A DNA stretch of 64,000 bases from Vogesella sp. LIG4. Its GTDB lineage: Bacteria > Pseudomonadota > Gammaproteobacteria > Burkholderiales > Chromobacteriaceae. The notes under the pieces were generated by a model. The model had not been told where the DNA came from, ran no database searches, and saw only the letters and a program-made list of their open reading frames with translations. This document shows, piece by piece, positions 16,662-26,617 of the stretch; within the stretch, counting starts at the first letter, position 1; every line of letters begins with the position of its first letter. Made by a program: the position numbers and the translations under genes. The stretch is taken from contig NZ_LT607802.1 of the NCBI RefSeq assembly GCF_900090205.1, positions 3,365,923-3,429,922 of the forward strand, read 5' to 3'.

Positions 16662-19034
16662 ATGCGCCTGCGCCACCGTTGCGGCCTGCTGGCGGCACTC
16701 TTGCTGCCGCTTCCCGCGCTCGCCTTCTTCGCGCCCAACTTCAGCCCGGAGGAAAAAGCCTGGCTGGCGACGCACCCGGTGGCCAGCGTGGTCTACGATG
16801 CCGACTGGCGGCCGATCGAATACATCCAGAACGGCAAGATGCAAGGGTTGGCCGCAGGCTACCTGGAGGCCATCACCCGCATCAGCGGCCTGCAGTTCAA
16901 GCGGGCGCCCACCAGCTCCTGGACCGAAGGCGACAAGGCACTGCTGGCCGGCAGCATCGATATCGCCCCCACGCTGTCACGGCTGCGGCTGCCGGCGGTG
17001 CTGGACGGCAAGCTGCTGCTGACCTCCGACTACTTCAGCGCCTCGATGATCCTGGTCACCCGCCCCAACGGGCGCATTTATTTCGACCTGAACCAGCTGA
17101 ACAATCACAGCGTGGCCTTCAAGCGCGGCAGCGCCTACATCAAGCTGCTGCGCGAGCGCTACCCCGGAATAAGAGTCGTCGAGGTGCCCAGCCCGCAAGC
17201 GGCACTGGAAGCCGTCATGGCCGGCGACGCTGATGCCGCGCTGGACATGGACCTCATCCTGGAACCGCTGCTACGCCGCCAGTTCTACAGCTCGCTGCAG
17301 GTCTCCGGTGTGCTGGCCGACCTGCCGGTATTCCTGGCCATGGGCGTGCGCAAGGATCAGCGCCTCCTGCACGGCATCCTGGAAAAATCGCTGCACGCGC
17401 TCACCGCCGAAGAAGCCAACCATATCAATAGCGACTGGCTGGAAAGCAGCGACTACGGCGCACCGTCGCTGCGCGCCATCTGGGGCTACCACGGCGCCAG
17501 CATCATTGCCTTGCTGGCGCTGGTGGCACTAATCGCCGCACTGGGCCTGCGCGCCGAGTTCCATCGCCGCAAAGCCAGGCACAGCGAGCAGATGAAAGCC
17601 AGCTTCCTGGCAGTGATGACCCATGAAATCCGCACCCCGATGAACGCCATCCTGTCGGCGGTGGAGTTGCTGGAAAAAACCCGGCTGGACGACAAGCAGC
17701 GCAACCTCGCCAGCGTGGCCCGCACCGCCTCCGACTCGCTGCTGTCGCTGCTCAACGACATCCTGGACATTTCCAAGCTGGAAGCCGGCAGCGTGGTACT
17801 GGAAACAGTCGCCACCCCGATGGTGGGCTGGGCGCAGGAAACCATGCAGATGATGCACAGCCGCGCCGACCAGAAGAACCTGGTGCTGACGCTGGTCACC
17901 AACTTCGACCGCGCCCTGCTGCTCGACATCGACCCGACCCGGCTGCGGCAGATCCTGGTCAACCTGCTGACCAATGCCATCAAGTTCACCGAACACGGCG
18001 GCGTTACCGTCACCCTGTCCTACCGCAGCATCGGAGCCAACGACGAGCTGGGCGTGCTGGAGCTGGAGGTTGCCGACACCGGCATCGGCATCGCCCTGAA
18101 CGAACAGGAGGCGATCTTCGCCCCCTTCCATCAGGCCGACTCCAGCACCACCCGCCGCTACGGCGGCACCGGGCTAGGTTTGAGCATCTCGCGCAAACTG
18201 GCGCAGCTGATGGGCGGCGGCATCCTGCTGAAAAGCGAGCCGGGCAACGGCGCGGTGTTCACCGTCAGCCTGCCTGCCAAGCGCACCAGCCCACCGCGTG
18301 ACGAGCGCCCCGCCGCACAGGATGATGCGTCGCAGCCGGGCAAGCACGACGGCAGGCGGCGACCTACGGTGCTGGTTATCGACGATCAGCCGGCCAACCT
18401 CGCCATGCTGGATGCGCAGCTGGAAGAGCTGGGCTGCGATGCCACGCTGTGCGACAACAGCGGCGATGGCTGGCTGCTCAGCGCCGAGGAGGCATTCGAC
18501 CTGATCCTGCTGGATTGCAACCTGCCGGAAATCGACGGCTACACCCTGGCGCAGCGCATACGCGAACGGGAAAAACTGCAGGACCGGCACACGCCGATAC
18601 TGGCCATTTCCGCCTCCGGTGACCTGGCGCACCAGCAGCGGGTAATGGAAAGCGGCATGGATGGCCTGTTGCCCAAGCCTATCCGTCTGAACGCGCTGCA
18701 AACCATGCTGGAACTGTGGTGCGACGCGGAATTCGAAACGGCAGCAGGCCATGCCGAAGTCAGCAGCAGCGAATTCGAGCCGGTGTACATCGACAGCCTG
18801 AATGACGATCTCGACGATCTGGAGCAGGCGCTACACCAGCAGCAGCAGGAGCTGGCCCGCCACTTCGCCCACCGCATCAAGGGCGCGGCGCTGTCCACCC
18901 ATCACGACACGATTGCCGACCTGGCCACCCGGCTGGAACAACTGCTCACCGGGCCTGGCATCGACGACGAGTGCCAGCCCCTGCTTGCCGCCCTGCGCCA
19001 GGAAGCGCTGACACTGCTGAAAGCCATGGGCTGA
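16662..19034 (+). CDS. Hybrid sensor histidine kinase with periplasmic solute-binding domain (EvgS/BvgS-like)
   Basis: A 790-residue membrane kinase. A signal sequence (LLAALLLPLPALAFF) is followed by one periplasmic SBP_bac_3-type domain (about 25-270) and a transmembrane helix (SIIALLALVALIAALGL, near 285). HisKA carries H321 in [12 protein letters not shown]. The ATPase domain has ADTGIGI and [10 protein letters not shown], the receiver has D618 in LLDCNLPEIDGY, and the C-terminal Hpt domain has H737 in AHRIKGAAL. All phosphorelay residues are present, so the signal should pass His-Asp-His to the regulator encoded just upstream. EvgS and BvgS usually have two periplasmic domains and a PAS domain; this one is shorter. 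The ligand is unknown. A terminator follows. Confidence 0.9.
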   Translation: MRLRHRCGLLAALLLPLPALAFFAPNFSPEEKAWLATHPVASVVYDADWRPIEYIQNGKMQGLAAGYLEAITRISGLQFKRAPTSSWTEGDKALLAGSIDIAPTLSRLRLPAVLDGKLLLTSDYFSASMILVTRPNGRIYFDLNQLNNHSVAFKRGSAYIKLLRERYPGIRVVEVPSPQAALEAVMAGDADAALDMDLILEPLLRRQFYSSLQVSGVLADLPVFLAMGVRKDQRLLHGILEKSLHALTAEEANHINSDWLESSDYGAPSLRAIWGYHGASIIALLALVALIAALGLRAEFHRRKARHSEQMKASFLAVMTHEIRTPMNAILSAVELLEKTRLDDKQRNLASVARTASDSLLSLLNDILDISKLEAGSVVLETVATPMVGWAQETMQMMHSRADQKNLVLTLVTNFDRALLLDIDPTRLRQILVNLLTNAIKFTEHGGVTVTLSYRSIGANDELGVLELEVADTGIGIALNEQEAIFAPFHQADSSTTRRYGGTGLGLSISRKLAQLMGGGILLKSEPGNGAVFTVSLPAKRTSPPRDERPAAQDDASQPGKHDGRRRPTVLVIDDQPANLAMLDAQLEELGCDATLCDNSGDGWLLSAEEAFDLILLDCNLPEIDGYTLAQRIREREKLQDRHTPILAISASGDLAHQQRVMESGMDGLLPKPIRLNALQTMLELWCDAEFETAAGHAEVSSSEFEPVYIDSLNDDLDDLEQALHQQQQELARHFAHRIKGAALSTHHDTIADLATRLEQLLTGPGIDDECQPLLAALRQEALTLLKAMG

Positions 19035-19080
19035 GCAGCGGCAAAGGTTGGCCGCACGCAGCACGCCACCCCAAAAGCAA

Positions 19081-19112
19081 AGCCCTTTCGCACAGCGAAA
19101 GGGCTTTGTCTT
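19081..19112 (+). terminator. Terminator after the EvgS-like kinase gene
   Basis: The stem AGCCCTTTCG / CGAAAGGGCT with a 5-base loop is followed by TTGTCTTT. It lies between convergent kinase and lipA genes and has A-rich sequence on its left, so it may serve both. A GGTTGGCCGCA word lies just upstream at 19047. Confidence 0.85.
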
Positions 19113-19162
19113 TATGTGCCGATGCCGCCCACAGGGCGGCATGGCTCATGGCATGCGCCGAA

Positions 19163-20137
19163 TCAGTTCGATACCAGCGCGCAGGCATCCACCACGCCGG
19201 CTTCGTGCGCCTGCACGTCGGCATGGTAGCTGGAGCGCACCATGGCACCCACGGCCGCGTGCTTGAAGCCCGCGTCGTAGGCCTTGTTCTCGAAGGCCTT
19301 GAACAGGTCCGGATGCACGTAGCGCAGTACCGGCAGGTGACCGTCGGTAGGCTGCAAGTACTGGCCGATGGTGATCATGTCGATATCATGGGCGCGCATA
19401 TCGGCCATGACTTCGTACACTTCCTCGTCGGTTTCGCCAAGGCCCACCATGATGCCGGACTTGGTCGACACTTCCGGACGCAGCTTCTTGAACTCCTGCA
19501 GCAGCTTGAGCGAATGCAGGTAGTCGGCACCCGGGCGAGCCTGCTTGTACAGGCGCGGCGCGGTTTCCAGGTTGTGGTTCATCACGTCCGGCGGGGTCTG
19601 CCTGAGGATGTCCAGCGCGATGTCGAGGCGGCCGCGGAAGTCCGGCACCAGCACTTCGATCTGGGTGCTGGGCGACAGCTTGCGGATTTCGCTGATGCAG
19701 TCGGCAAAGTGCTGGGCACCGCCGTCGCGCAGGTCGTCGCGGTCCACCGAGGTGATCACCACGTACTTGAGCTTGAGCGCGGCCACGGTTTCGGCCAGGT
19801 GCTTCGGCTCGTTCGGGTCCAGCGGGTTCGGCCTGCCGTGACCGACGTCACAGAACGGGCAACGACGGGTACAGATGTCACCCATGATCATGAAGGTGGC
19901 GGTACCCTTGCTGAAGCACTCGCCGATGTTCGGGCAGGTGGCTTCCTCGCACACGGTATGCAGCTTCTGCTCGCGCAGAATCTGCTTGATCTCGTTGAAG
20001 CGCTGGCCGTTCGGCAGCTTGGCGCGAATCCACTCCGGCTTCTTGAGCTTTTCATCCAGCGGCACGATCTTGATCGGAATGCGCGCGGTCTTGTCGGCGC
20101 CCTTGTGCTTTACGCCGGCCTGGTTGTCCAGTTTCAT
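19163..20137 (-). CDS. lipA: Lipoyl synthase
   Basis: A 324-residue radical-SAM enzyme that inserts two sulfurs into octanoyl groups on lipoate-dependent proteins. The auxiliary cluster motif is C63-x4-C68-x5-C74 and the radical-SAM motif is C89-x3-C93-x2-C96. Also visible are [16 protein letters not shown] and [20 protein letters not shown] precedes the ATG at 20137. The start overlaps the end of lipB by 4 bases (ATGA), so translation is coupled, as in many Betaproteobacteria. The product acts in the cytoplasm on pyruvate and oxoglutarate dehydrogenases and the glycine cleavage H protein. Confidence 0.97.
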   Translation of the reverse strand: MKLDNQAGVKHKGADKTARIPIKIVPLDEKLKKPEWIRAKLPNGQRFNEIKQILREQKLHTVCEEATCPNIGECFSKGTATFMIMGDICTRRCPFCDVGHGRPNPLDPNEPKHLAETVAALKLKYVVITSVDRDDLRDGGAQHFADCISEIRKLSPSTQIEVLVPDFRGRLDIALDILRQTPPDVMNHNLETAPRLYKQARPGADYLHSLKLLQEFKKLRPEVSTKSGIMVGLGETDEEVYEVMADMRAHDIDMITIGQYLQPTDGHLPVLRYVHPDLFKAFENKAYDAGFKHAAVGAMVRSSYHADVQAHEAGVVDACALVSN

Positions 20138-20757
20138 GCTGTCTCCTTGATCACCGTCAGATTGCGCTCCAGGTGCGGCAACAACTGTTCGGCGGTTTGC
20201 GTCACGGTAAGCGAAACGCCGTGATTCTTCAATTGGGTCACTCTTAGTCCGGCGTAACCGCAAGGGTTGATCCAGCTGAACGGGGTCAGGTCCATGTCCA
20301 CGTTCAGGCTCAGGCCGTGATATACCGCACCGTTCTTGATGCGCAGCCCCAGCGAGGCGATCTTCTCGCCGGCCACGTACACGCCGGGCGCGTTCACGTC
20401 ACCGTAGGCGGTGATGCCCAGCTCGGCCAGCAGATCGATCACCGACTGCTCGATGCGCCGCACCAGCTCGCGCACGCCAATGCCCATGCGCTTGAAGTCT
20501 ATCATCAGGTACACCACCAGCTGGCCGGGGCCGTGGTAGGTCACCTGGCCGCCGCGGTCGCACTTCACCACCTCGATGCTGCTGGGCATGATCAGGTGTT
20601 CCGGCTTGCCGGCCAGGCCCAGGGTGTACACCGGCGGGTGCTCCAGGCACCACAGCTCGTCCGGCGTATCGGCCGTGCGCTGATCGGTGAACGCCTGCAT
20701 GGCCTGCCAGGTGGGGGTGTAGTCCACCAGGCCGAGGTGTTTGACGATGCGACTCAT
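20134..20757 (-). CDS. lipB: Octanoyl-ACP:protein octanoyltransferase
   Basis: A 207-residue LipB that moves octanoate from acyl carrier protein to lipoyl domains, the step before LipA. Family marks are [35 protein letters not shown] with the conserved Lys, and [14 protein letters not shown] with the catalytic Cys. Length is normal. It lies 7 bases after ybeD on the same strand and overlaps lipA, giving the operon ybeD-lipB-lipA. Confidence 0.97.
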   Translation of the reverse strand: MSRIVKHLGLVDYTPTWQAMQAFTDQRTADTPDELWCLEHPPVYTLGLAGKPEHLIMPSSIEVVKCDRGGQVTYHGPGQLVVYLMIDFKRMGIGVRELVRRIEQSVIDLLAELGITAYGDVNAPGVYVAGEKIASLGLRIKNGAVYHGLSLNVDMDLTPFSWINPCGYAGLRVTQLKNHGVSLTVTQTAEQLLPHLERNLTVIKETA

Positions 20758-20764
20758 GGCAGCC

Positions 20765-21043
20765 TTACAGCACCCACTTCACCAGCACGTGGCTGGTCAG
20801 CGAGCGGTAGATGTTATCCAGGTGCTCGCGCGAGGTGGCGGTCACGGTAATGGTCAGCGACACGTACTTGCCGCTGGAGCTGTCGCGCGTGGTGATATCC
20901 GTCTGCGCCAGGTCCGGCGCGTGCACACGCACCACTTCAAACATGATCAGCTGGAAATCCGGCTGGCTCTCGCCCATCACCTTGATGGGAAAGCGGCAGG
21001 GAAACTCCAGCACGTCGTTGATATCGGTTACTTGCTTGCTCAT
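20765..21043 (-). CDS. ybeD: YbeD/DUF493 family protein
   Basis: A 92-residue DUF493 protein starting MSKQVTDINDVLEFPCRFPIKVMG and containing SLTITVTATSREHLDNIYRSLTSHVLVKWVL. The fold is a small ferredoxin-like ACT-type sandwich, thought to be a regulator tied to lipoate or metabolic control, but the function is unsettled. Its place directly before lipB is conserved across Proteobacteria. AGGACG precedes the start. A GGTTGGCCGCA word lies 62 bases upstream. Confidence 0.92.
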   Translation of the reverse strand: MSKQVTDINDVLEFPCRFPIKVMGESQPDFQLIMFEVVRVHAPDLAQTDITTRDSSSGKYVSLTITVTATSREHLDNIYRSLTSHVLVKWVL

Positions 21044-21156
21044 TTCACGTCCTGTACTGCAAAAGGGCACCTCGAAAAGCCACGGCTTTCTCGTGGCACC
21101 CATAGGTTGGCCGCACACCGGCAGCTATCTACCCCATGTGCGGCCAGATGCAGGAA

Positions 21157-22299
21157 TTACCAGCCCAGCCAGAGCTTGATGCTGTCCCACAGGCGGCTGA
21201 GGAAGCCACCCTGTTCCACCGGCTGCAGCGCCACTACCGGCTGCTCGGCCACAACCTTGCCATCCAGCGACACGCTGAGCTTGCCCACCACCTGGCCGGC
21301 CTTCACCGGCGCGATCAACGGCTGGGTGGTGCTCAGTTGTGCCTTGAGCTGGCCGGCCTGGCCACGCGGCACGGTCACGAACACGTCGCGGGCGAAGCCT
21401 ACCGTCAGCAGCTTGCTGGCGCCCTTGTACACCGGCACCTCTTTCACGGCCTTGCCGGCAGTGTACAGCTTGGGCGTTTCGAAGAACTGCAGCGCGTAGT
21501 TGAGCAGCTTGGAGCTTTCCACTGCACGCGCTTCCTCGCTGGCGGTACCCACCACCACGGAAATCACGCGGCGGCCGTCACGATGGCTGGAGGCGATCAG
21601 GTTGAAGCCGGCGCTGGCGGTGTGGCCGGTCTTCATGCCGTCCACGTTCGGGTCGCGGTACAGCAGCAGGTTGCGGTTCGGCTGGGTGATGTTGTTGTAG
21701 GTGAACGACTTCATCGAGTAGATCGGGTAGTACTCGGGGTAGTCGCGCACGATGGCGGAGGCCAGGATGCCCAGATCGTGCACCGTGGTGTAGTGCTGCG
21801 GGTCCGGCAGGCCGGTGGCGTTGCGGAACTGGGTGTTGGCCATGCCCAGGCGCTTGGCCTCGGCGGTCATCATCTGGGCGAACACCTGCTCGCTGCCGGC
21901 AATGGCTTCGGCCAAGGTGATGCAGGCATCGTTGCCGGACTGCACGATCATGCCCTTGACCAGATCATCCACCTTGGCCGGGTGTTTCGGGTCCAGGAAC
22001 ATGCGCGAGCCTTCTTCCTGCCAGCCGGAGTGCGACACGGTCAGGGTCTGATCCATCGACAGGCGTTTTTCGCGCAGCGCCTTGAAGGTCAGGTAGGCCG
22101 TCATCAGCTTGGTCAGCGAGGCCGGCTCGATGCGCGAATCGGCATCGCGGGCAGCTACCACGGTGCCGCTCTGGTAGTCGGTCAGGTAGTAGGCCTTGCC
22201 GGCGATTTCCGGTACCGGGGGGACAAATGCGGTTGCGGCCTGGGCCAGCGAGGCCAGCGACAAGGTCGCGGCCAACAGAATGGAGGTGGTTTTTTTCAT
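21157..22299 (-). CDS. dacC: Serine-type D-Ala-D-Ala carboxypeptidase (PBP5/6 family)
   Basis: A 380-residue secreted peptidoglycan carboxypeptidase that trims the terminal D-Ala of muropeptides. It has a signal peptide (MKKTTSILLAATLSLASLAQA) and the three penicillin-binding motifs: S61-L-T-K64, S121-G-N and K223-T-G. The C-terminus ends in an amphipathic helix (GGFLSRLWDSIKLWLGW), the usual inner-membrane anchor. Length and layout match DacA/DacC. The start at 22299 gives the signal peptide, though the ribosome site is weak. It lies upstream of ybeD on the same strand and is divergent from ilvA. The choice of the symbol dacC over dacA is arbitrary. Confidence 0.92.
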   Translation of the reverse strand: MKKTTSILLAATLSLASLAQAATAFVPPVPEIAGKAYYLTDYQSGTVVAARDADSRIEPASLTKLMTAYLTFKALREKRLSMDQTLTVSHSGWQEEGSRMFLDPKHPAKVDDLVKGMIVQSGNDACITLAEAIAGSEQVFAQMMTAEAKRLGMANTQFRNATGLPDPQHYTTVHDLGILASAIVRDYPEYYPIYSMKSFTYNNITQPNRNLLLYRDPNVDGMKTGHTASAGFNLIASSHRDGRRVISVVVGTASEEARAVESSKLLNYALQFFETPKLYTAGKAVKEVPVYKGASKLLTVGFARDVFVTVPRGQAGQLKAQLSTTQPLIAPVKAGQVVGKLSVSLDGKVVAEQPVVALQPVEQGGFLSRLWDSIKLWLGW

Positions 22300-22618
22300 T
22301 GGAACATCAAGGTTGGTGAGGTTGCCGCAAAACAGCCCGACATTATACACGGCGATGCGCCCCTGCCCTGTCCGGCCACACAGAAAAATTGCCATAACCG
22401 GCAGCAAGCTTCGCCCCGGCAACCGTTGCTGACACGGCAATGCCGGCACAAGTTTCCCGCCGCGCACGATTTCCGCCGGCATGACCCCGCCCGACCCGCT
22501 GCAGCACGCTGCCGCATGGCGCTGCAGCGCACAAAACTGTCCCGCGCAAGCATTCCCCGCGCCGGATGTTCCTGCTACTCTGCCCGTTCAGGGACAAAAA
22601 ATACGGAAGCACCACACC

Positions 22619-24148
22619 ATGCCGCACCCCAAGGATTATCTGGAACGCATCCTGACCGCCAATGTCTACGACGTGGCCATCGAAAGCCCGCTGGACCTTG
22701 CGGCCAACCTCAGCCGCCGCACCGGCAACACCATTCTGCTCAAGCGCGAAGACTTGCAGCCGGTGTTCTCCTTCAAGCTGCGCGGCGCCTACAACAAGAT
22801 GTCCAAGCTCACTGCCGAGCAGCGTGAAAAAGGCGTGATTACCGCCAGCGCCGGCAACCATGCCCAGGGCGTGGCACTGTCGGCGCAGCGCCTGGGCTGC
22901 GAGGCCACCGTGGTCATGCCGGTGACCACCCCGCAGGTGAAAATCGACGGCGTCACCCGCCGCGGCGGCAAGGTGGTGCTGTCCGGCGAATCGTTCAGCG
23001 ACGCCTACCTGCACGCCATGACGCTGGTGGCTGAAAGCGGCAAGACCTACATTCCGCCGTTCGACGACCCGGACGTGATCGCCGGCCAGGGCACCATCGG
23101 CATGGAGATCCTGCGCCAGCACCCCGGCCCTATCGATGCGGTGTTCGTTGCCATCGGCGGCGGCGGCCTGGCCGCCGGCGTGGCCAGCTATATCAAGCGC
23201 CTGCGCCCGGAAACCCGCATCATCGGCGTGCAGCCGGTGGATTCCGACGCCATGAAGCAGTCGATCGAGGCCGGCCAGCGCGTGGAGTTGAAAGACGTAG
23301 GCCTGTTCGCCGACGGCGTGGCAGTGAAACTGGTGGGCGAGGAAACCTTCCGCCTCTGCAGCGAGTTGCTGGACGAGGTCATGCTGGTGGATACCGACGC
23401 CATCTGCGCCGCCATCAAGGACATCTTCGAGGACACCCGCTCCATCACAGAGCCGGCCGGCGCGCTGGCAGTGGCGGCAGCCAAGGCCTACGTGGAGCGC
23501 GAAGGCTGCAGCGGCAAGACCCTGGTAGCCGTCAACAGCGGCGCCAACATGAACTTCGACCGCCTGCGCCACGTGTCGGAGCGCTCCGAGCTGGGCGAGC
23601 GCCGCGAGGCCATCATCGCGGTGACCATTCCGGAAAAGCCGGGCAGCTTCAAGAAATTCTGCAGCGTGATCGGCAACCGCAACATCACCGAGTTCAACTA
23701 CCGTTTTGCCGACCCCAGCGTCGCCCACGTGTTCGTCGGGGTGCAGATCAGCGGCAAGGATGACGTTGGCCGCATCGTGGACGAGTTGCGGGCCAACGAG
23801 CTGGAGGGTCTGGACCTCACCGACAACGAACTGGCCAAGCTGCACATCCGCCACCTGGTGGGCGGCCATGCACCACAGCTGAAGGACGAGCGCGTGCTGC
23901 GCTTCGAGTTCCCGGAGCGCCCGGGCGCGCTGATGCGCTTCCTGGAGGCGATGCACACCGACTGGAACATCAGCCTGTTCCACTACCGCAACCACGGCGC
24001 CGACTACGGCCGCGTGCTGATCGGCATCCAGGTACCGGAAGAGGACAACGCCGCCTTTGCCGCCTTCCTCGACAAGCTGGGCTACCCGTGGGCGGAAGAA
24101 ACCGACAACCCGGCGTACAAGCTGTTCCTCGGCAAGACGCTGCGCTGA
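22619..24148 (+). CDS. ilvA: Biosynthetic threonine dehydratase
   Basis: A 509-residue PLP enzyme that deaminates L-threonine to 2-oxobutanoate, the first step of isoleucine synthesis. The PLP lysine is K53 in SFKLRGAYNK. Other marks are SAGNHAQGVALSA and AIGGGGLAAGVASY. Two C-terminal ACT-like regulatory domains (EKPGSFKKFCSVIG and ERPGALMRFLEAM) give isoleucine feedback control. The ATG at 22619 fits the usual MPHPKDYLERILTANVYDVA N-terminus and has GGAAG upstream. It is monocistronic or coupled loosely to the phosphatase gene beyond a hairpin. Confidence 0.96.
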   Translation: MPHPKDYLERILTANVYDVAIESPLDLAANLSRRTGNTILLKREDLQPVFSFKLRGAYNKMSKLTAEQREKGVITASAGNHAQGVALSAQRLGCEATVVMPVTTPQVKIDGVTRRGGKVVLSGESFSDAYLHAMTLVAESGKTYIPPFDDPDVIAGQGTIGMEILRQHPGPIDAVFVAIGGGGLAAGVASYIKRLRPETRIIGVQPVDSDAMKQSIEAGQRVELKDVGLFADGVAVKLVGEETFRLCSELLDEVMLVDTDAICAAIKDIFEDTRSITEPAGALAVAAAKAYVEREGCSGKTLVAVNSGANMNFDRLRHVSERSELGERREAIIAVTIPEKPGSFKKFCSVIGNRNITEFNYRFADPSVAHVFVGVQISGKDDVGRIVDELRANELEGLDLTDNELAKLHIRHLVGGHAPQLKDERVLRFEFPERPGALMRFLEAMHTDWNISLFHYRNHGADYGRVLIGIQVPEEDNAAFAAFLDKLGYPWAEETDNPAYKLFLGKTLR

Positions 24149-24164
24149 AGCTGACGTAAACTCG

Positions 24165-24201
24165 TGCGGCCAACCTGCGCTCTAAAAGGTTGGCCGCATT
24201 T
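24165..24201 (+). terminator. Hairpin of inverted GGTTGGCCGCA words after ilvA
   Basis: TGCGGCCAACCT and AGGTTGGCCGCA face each other across a 10-base loop and are followed by TTTCTTTT. This is a terminator built from two copies of the repeated word, 17 bases after the ilvA stop and 21 bases before the next gene. Confidence 0.8.
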
Positions 24202-24221
24202 CTTTTGGAGACACCCGCAAC

Positions 24222-24869
24222 ATGATCAAGGCCGTACTGTTTGACCTTGACGGCACCCTGGCCGACACCGCCCGCGACCTGGGCGCCGCCCTCAACCGCC
24301 TGCTGGCCGAAGAAGGCCTGCCGCCGCAGCCGTACGAGGCAGTGCGCCCTATCGCCAGCCATGGCGCGCGCGGCCTGGTGAGCCTGGGCTTCGGCATCGA
24401 CAAGAGCCACCCGCGCTTCGAGGAATACCGGCTGCGTTTCCTGGATCACTACGAGCACAGCTTCGCCGACAAGACGGTGCTGTTCGACGATATCAACCCG
24501 CTGATCGACGCACTGAACGCGCGCGCGCTGCAGTGGGGCATCATCACCAACAAGCCGATGCGTTTCACCGACCGGCTGGTACCGGCGCTGCCGTTCGCCA
24601 GCGCGCCGGCCGTGGTGGTAAGCGGCGACACCGTAGGCGTCGCCAAGCCGGACCCGGCACCGATGCTGCATGCCGCCCGGCAACTGGGCGTGGCGCCGCA
24701 GGAATGCCTGTACGTGGGCGATGCCGAGCGCGACATGCAAGCGGGGCGCGCAGTCGGCATGAAGACCGTGCTGGTGAACTGGGGCTATATCGCCGATGAC
24801 GACGATACCGCCAGCTGGCCGGCCGACATCACCATCGACCAGCCACTGCAACTGCTGCAGCATCTGTAA
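24222..24869 (+). CDS. gph: HAD-family phosphatase (Gph/MupP type)
   Basis: A 215-residue HAD hydrolase. Motif I is FDLDGTLADT with D8 and D10, the motif II/III region includes WGIITNKPMRF and VAKPDPAPMLHAARQLG, and motif IV is YVGDAERDMQAG. The closing segment NWGYIADDDDTASWPADITIDQPLQL is typical of the Gph/MupP subgroup. Its substrate could be 2-phosphoglycolate, or N-acetylmuramic acid 6-phosphate as in MupP of Pseudomonas; sequence alone does not separate them. It follows ilvA on the same strand. Confidence 0.85.
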   Translation: MIKAVLFDLDGTLADTARDLGAALNRLLAEEGLPPQPYEAVRPIASHGARGLVSLGFGIDKSHPRFEEYRLRFLDHYEHSFADKTVLFDDINPLIDALNARALQWGIITNKPMRFTDRLVPALPFASAPAVVVSGDTVGVAKPDPAPMLHAARQLGVAPQECLYVGDAERDMQAGRAVGMKTVLVNWGYIADDDDTASWPADITIDQPLQLLQHL

Positions 24870-24877
24870 GCTGCCCG

Positions 24878-24903
24878 GCCGGCGGCCTGGCCAGGCCGCC
24901 GGC
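24878..24903. terminator. Perfect 26-bp palindrome between convergent genes
   Basis: GCCGGCGGCCTGG is followed directly by its reverse complement between the gph stop and the end of the diguanylate cyclase gene. There is no T-run. It probably blocks or slows transcription from both sides. Confidence 0.6.
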
Positions 24904-24904
24904 G

Positions 24905-26617
24905 CTAGGGTTCGCCCTCTGCAAATCCGTAGCTGCCACCACCGCCGGCCTTGACGCGGTACATGGCGCGATCGGCGCCAATCAACAGCGCAGACGCCGA
25001 TGCGCCGCCCTGCGGAAACACACTGATCCCCACGCTGGCGCCAACCCGCAGGGTAATGCCCTGAAAGGCAATGCCCAGCGCCAGGTTGTCCAGCATCTTG
25101 CGTGCCACGGCGGCGATGTCATGCTGCTGTCCGGGGCCATCCAGCAGCACCACGAACTCGTCGCCGCCCAGACGGGCGACGGTATCGACGGCCCGCACCG
25201 ACTGGCGCAGGCGCTGGGCGATTTCCACCAGCACCACATCGCCGGCATCGTGCCCCCAGCCATCGTTGATGTCCTTGAAGTTGTCCAGGTCGATGAACAG
25301 CAGCGCCACATGCTCGCCGTGCCGCATCGCCCGGGTAATCGCCAGGTCCAGCCTGTCCTGCAGCATGCGCCGGTTGGGCAGGCCGGTAAGCGAGTCGTAC
25401 TGCGCCAGCAGCTTGAGCTGCTCCTGGCTGGCCTGCAGCGACGCCACCTGCTCGCCGATCTGCAGCTGCATGTGGTGGAAGCTCTGCGCCAGCTCGCCGA
25501 TTTCGTCGCGGCGGCCCAGCGGCAGCTCCGCCACCTGCTCGCCCCGCCCGAAACGGTTGGCCGCAACGGTCAGCTGCCGCAACGGCCGCAGCATGAACCG
25601 TGTCAGCAACACCGCCGCCAGCATGCCCAGCAAGCCCACTACCAGCACGCTCACCAGGATCAGCTGGCCCATCTGGTGCGAGCCGATCGCCCCTGCCGAC
25701 AGGGGCTGCTCCAGCCCGACGTACAGCAAGTGGTCATCCGAATGCAGCTTCAGCGCCTGGCGCACGAACGCCAGCAACATGGGCGGGCTGGCAGTGTCCG
25801 CGTCCGTCTGCTGGAATGCCACCTGAGCGACACGGCCAGACAACAGAGGCGCGGTGGACGGGTATTCTTCCTGGATCAGCACCCGCCGCCCCCGGTCGAA
25901 GCCAAAGGTCTTGCTGCGGTCTGGATGAATCAGAATATCGCCCTGGCCATTGGCTAGAAACAGGTGCAGGTCGGACGGCAGGTCGGCAGCCAGCATGGCA
26001 AACAGCCCGTCCACATCGACATTGACCACCACCACGCCCAGCGCCCGCCCGCCATCGCCCACCACCGGCATGGCCACCTGCATCGACGGGCGCTCGGCGC
26101 CGGAATACAGCCCGCGCTCGTGGTTGATGGTGATGCGCGACATGTATATCGAGCCGGCAGGCAAGCGCAGCGTCTCGGACACATAGGGAAAGTGCCCCTT
26201 TTCCTGCAGGTCCTCGTCCGGCACGCGCTGCAACGACGCGCCCACGCGATCCACCCGCACCCGTTCCAGGCCGAAATTGCCGGCCGAGATCAGGCGGATC
26301 TGGAAGTAATCGGGGCTGGCCTTCATGATCAGTTCGAACAGCCGGGCCAGCTGTTCGTTGCTCTGCGCATCGGGATGCTGCAGCGTGCGCTGCACCAGGG
26401 GATGACTTGCCAGCACGTCCACATCGCGCGCCACTTCCTGCAGCGACGAATCCAGCCGCCGCCCCAGGATCTGCGTTGCGGCCAACAGTGTCTGCTGCGA
26501 GGACTCCACCAGCAGGTTGCGGCTGACGCTATAGCTGTACACCCCGACCAGGGAGGCAAACACCATGCCGACTGCGGCCAGCAACAGGGCCAGCTTGGCC
26601 GCGATGCCGAACCTCAT
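24905..26617 (-). CDS. Membrane diguanylate cyclase (periplasmic sensor, HAMP, GGDEF)
   Basis: A 570-residue inner-membrane enzyme predicted to make cyclic di-GMP. A first helix (LALLLAAVGMVFASLVGVYSY) precedes a long periplasmic domain (about 30-300) of dCache type with MQVAMPVVGDGGRALGVVVVNVDVD. A second helix (VLVVGLLGMLAAVLL) leads to HAMP and GGDEF. The active site reads GGDEF intact, and an RxxD inhibitory site (RAVD) sits five residues before it, so product feedback is expected. No EAL domain is present. The ATG overlaps the stop of the upstream PotD-like binding-protein gene (ATGA), which suggests the two form a sensor pair. Confidence 0.93.
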   Translation of the reverse strand: MRFGIAAKLALLLAAVGMVFASLVGVYSYSVSRNLLVESSQQTLLAATQILGRRLDSSLQEVARDVDVLASHPLVQRTLQHPDAQSNEQLARLFELIMKASPDYFQIRLISAGNFGLERVRVDRVGASLQRVPDEDLQEKGHFPYVSETLRLPAGSIYMSRITINHERGLYSGAERPSMQVAMPVVGDGGRALGVVVVNVDVDGLFAMLAADLPSDLHLFLANGQGDILIHPDRSKTFGFDRGRRVLIQEEYPSTAPLLSGRVAQVAFQQTDADTASPPMLLAFVRQALKLHSDDHLLYVGLEQPLSAGAIGSHQMGQLILVSVLVVGLLGMLAAVLLTRFMLRPLRQLTVAANRFGRGEQVAELPLGRRDEIGELAQSFHHMQLQIGEQVASLQASQEQLKLLAQYDSLTGLPNRRMLQDRLDLAITRAMRHGEHVALLFIDLDNFKDINDGWGHDAGDVVLVEIAQRLRQSVRAVDTVARLGGDEFVVLLDGPGQQHDIAAVARKMLDNLALGIAFQGITLRVGASVGISVFPQGGASASALLIGADRAMYRVKAGGGGSYGFAEGEP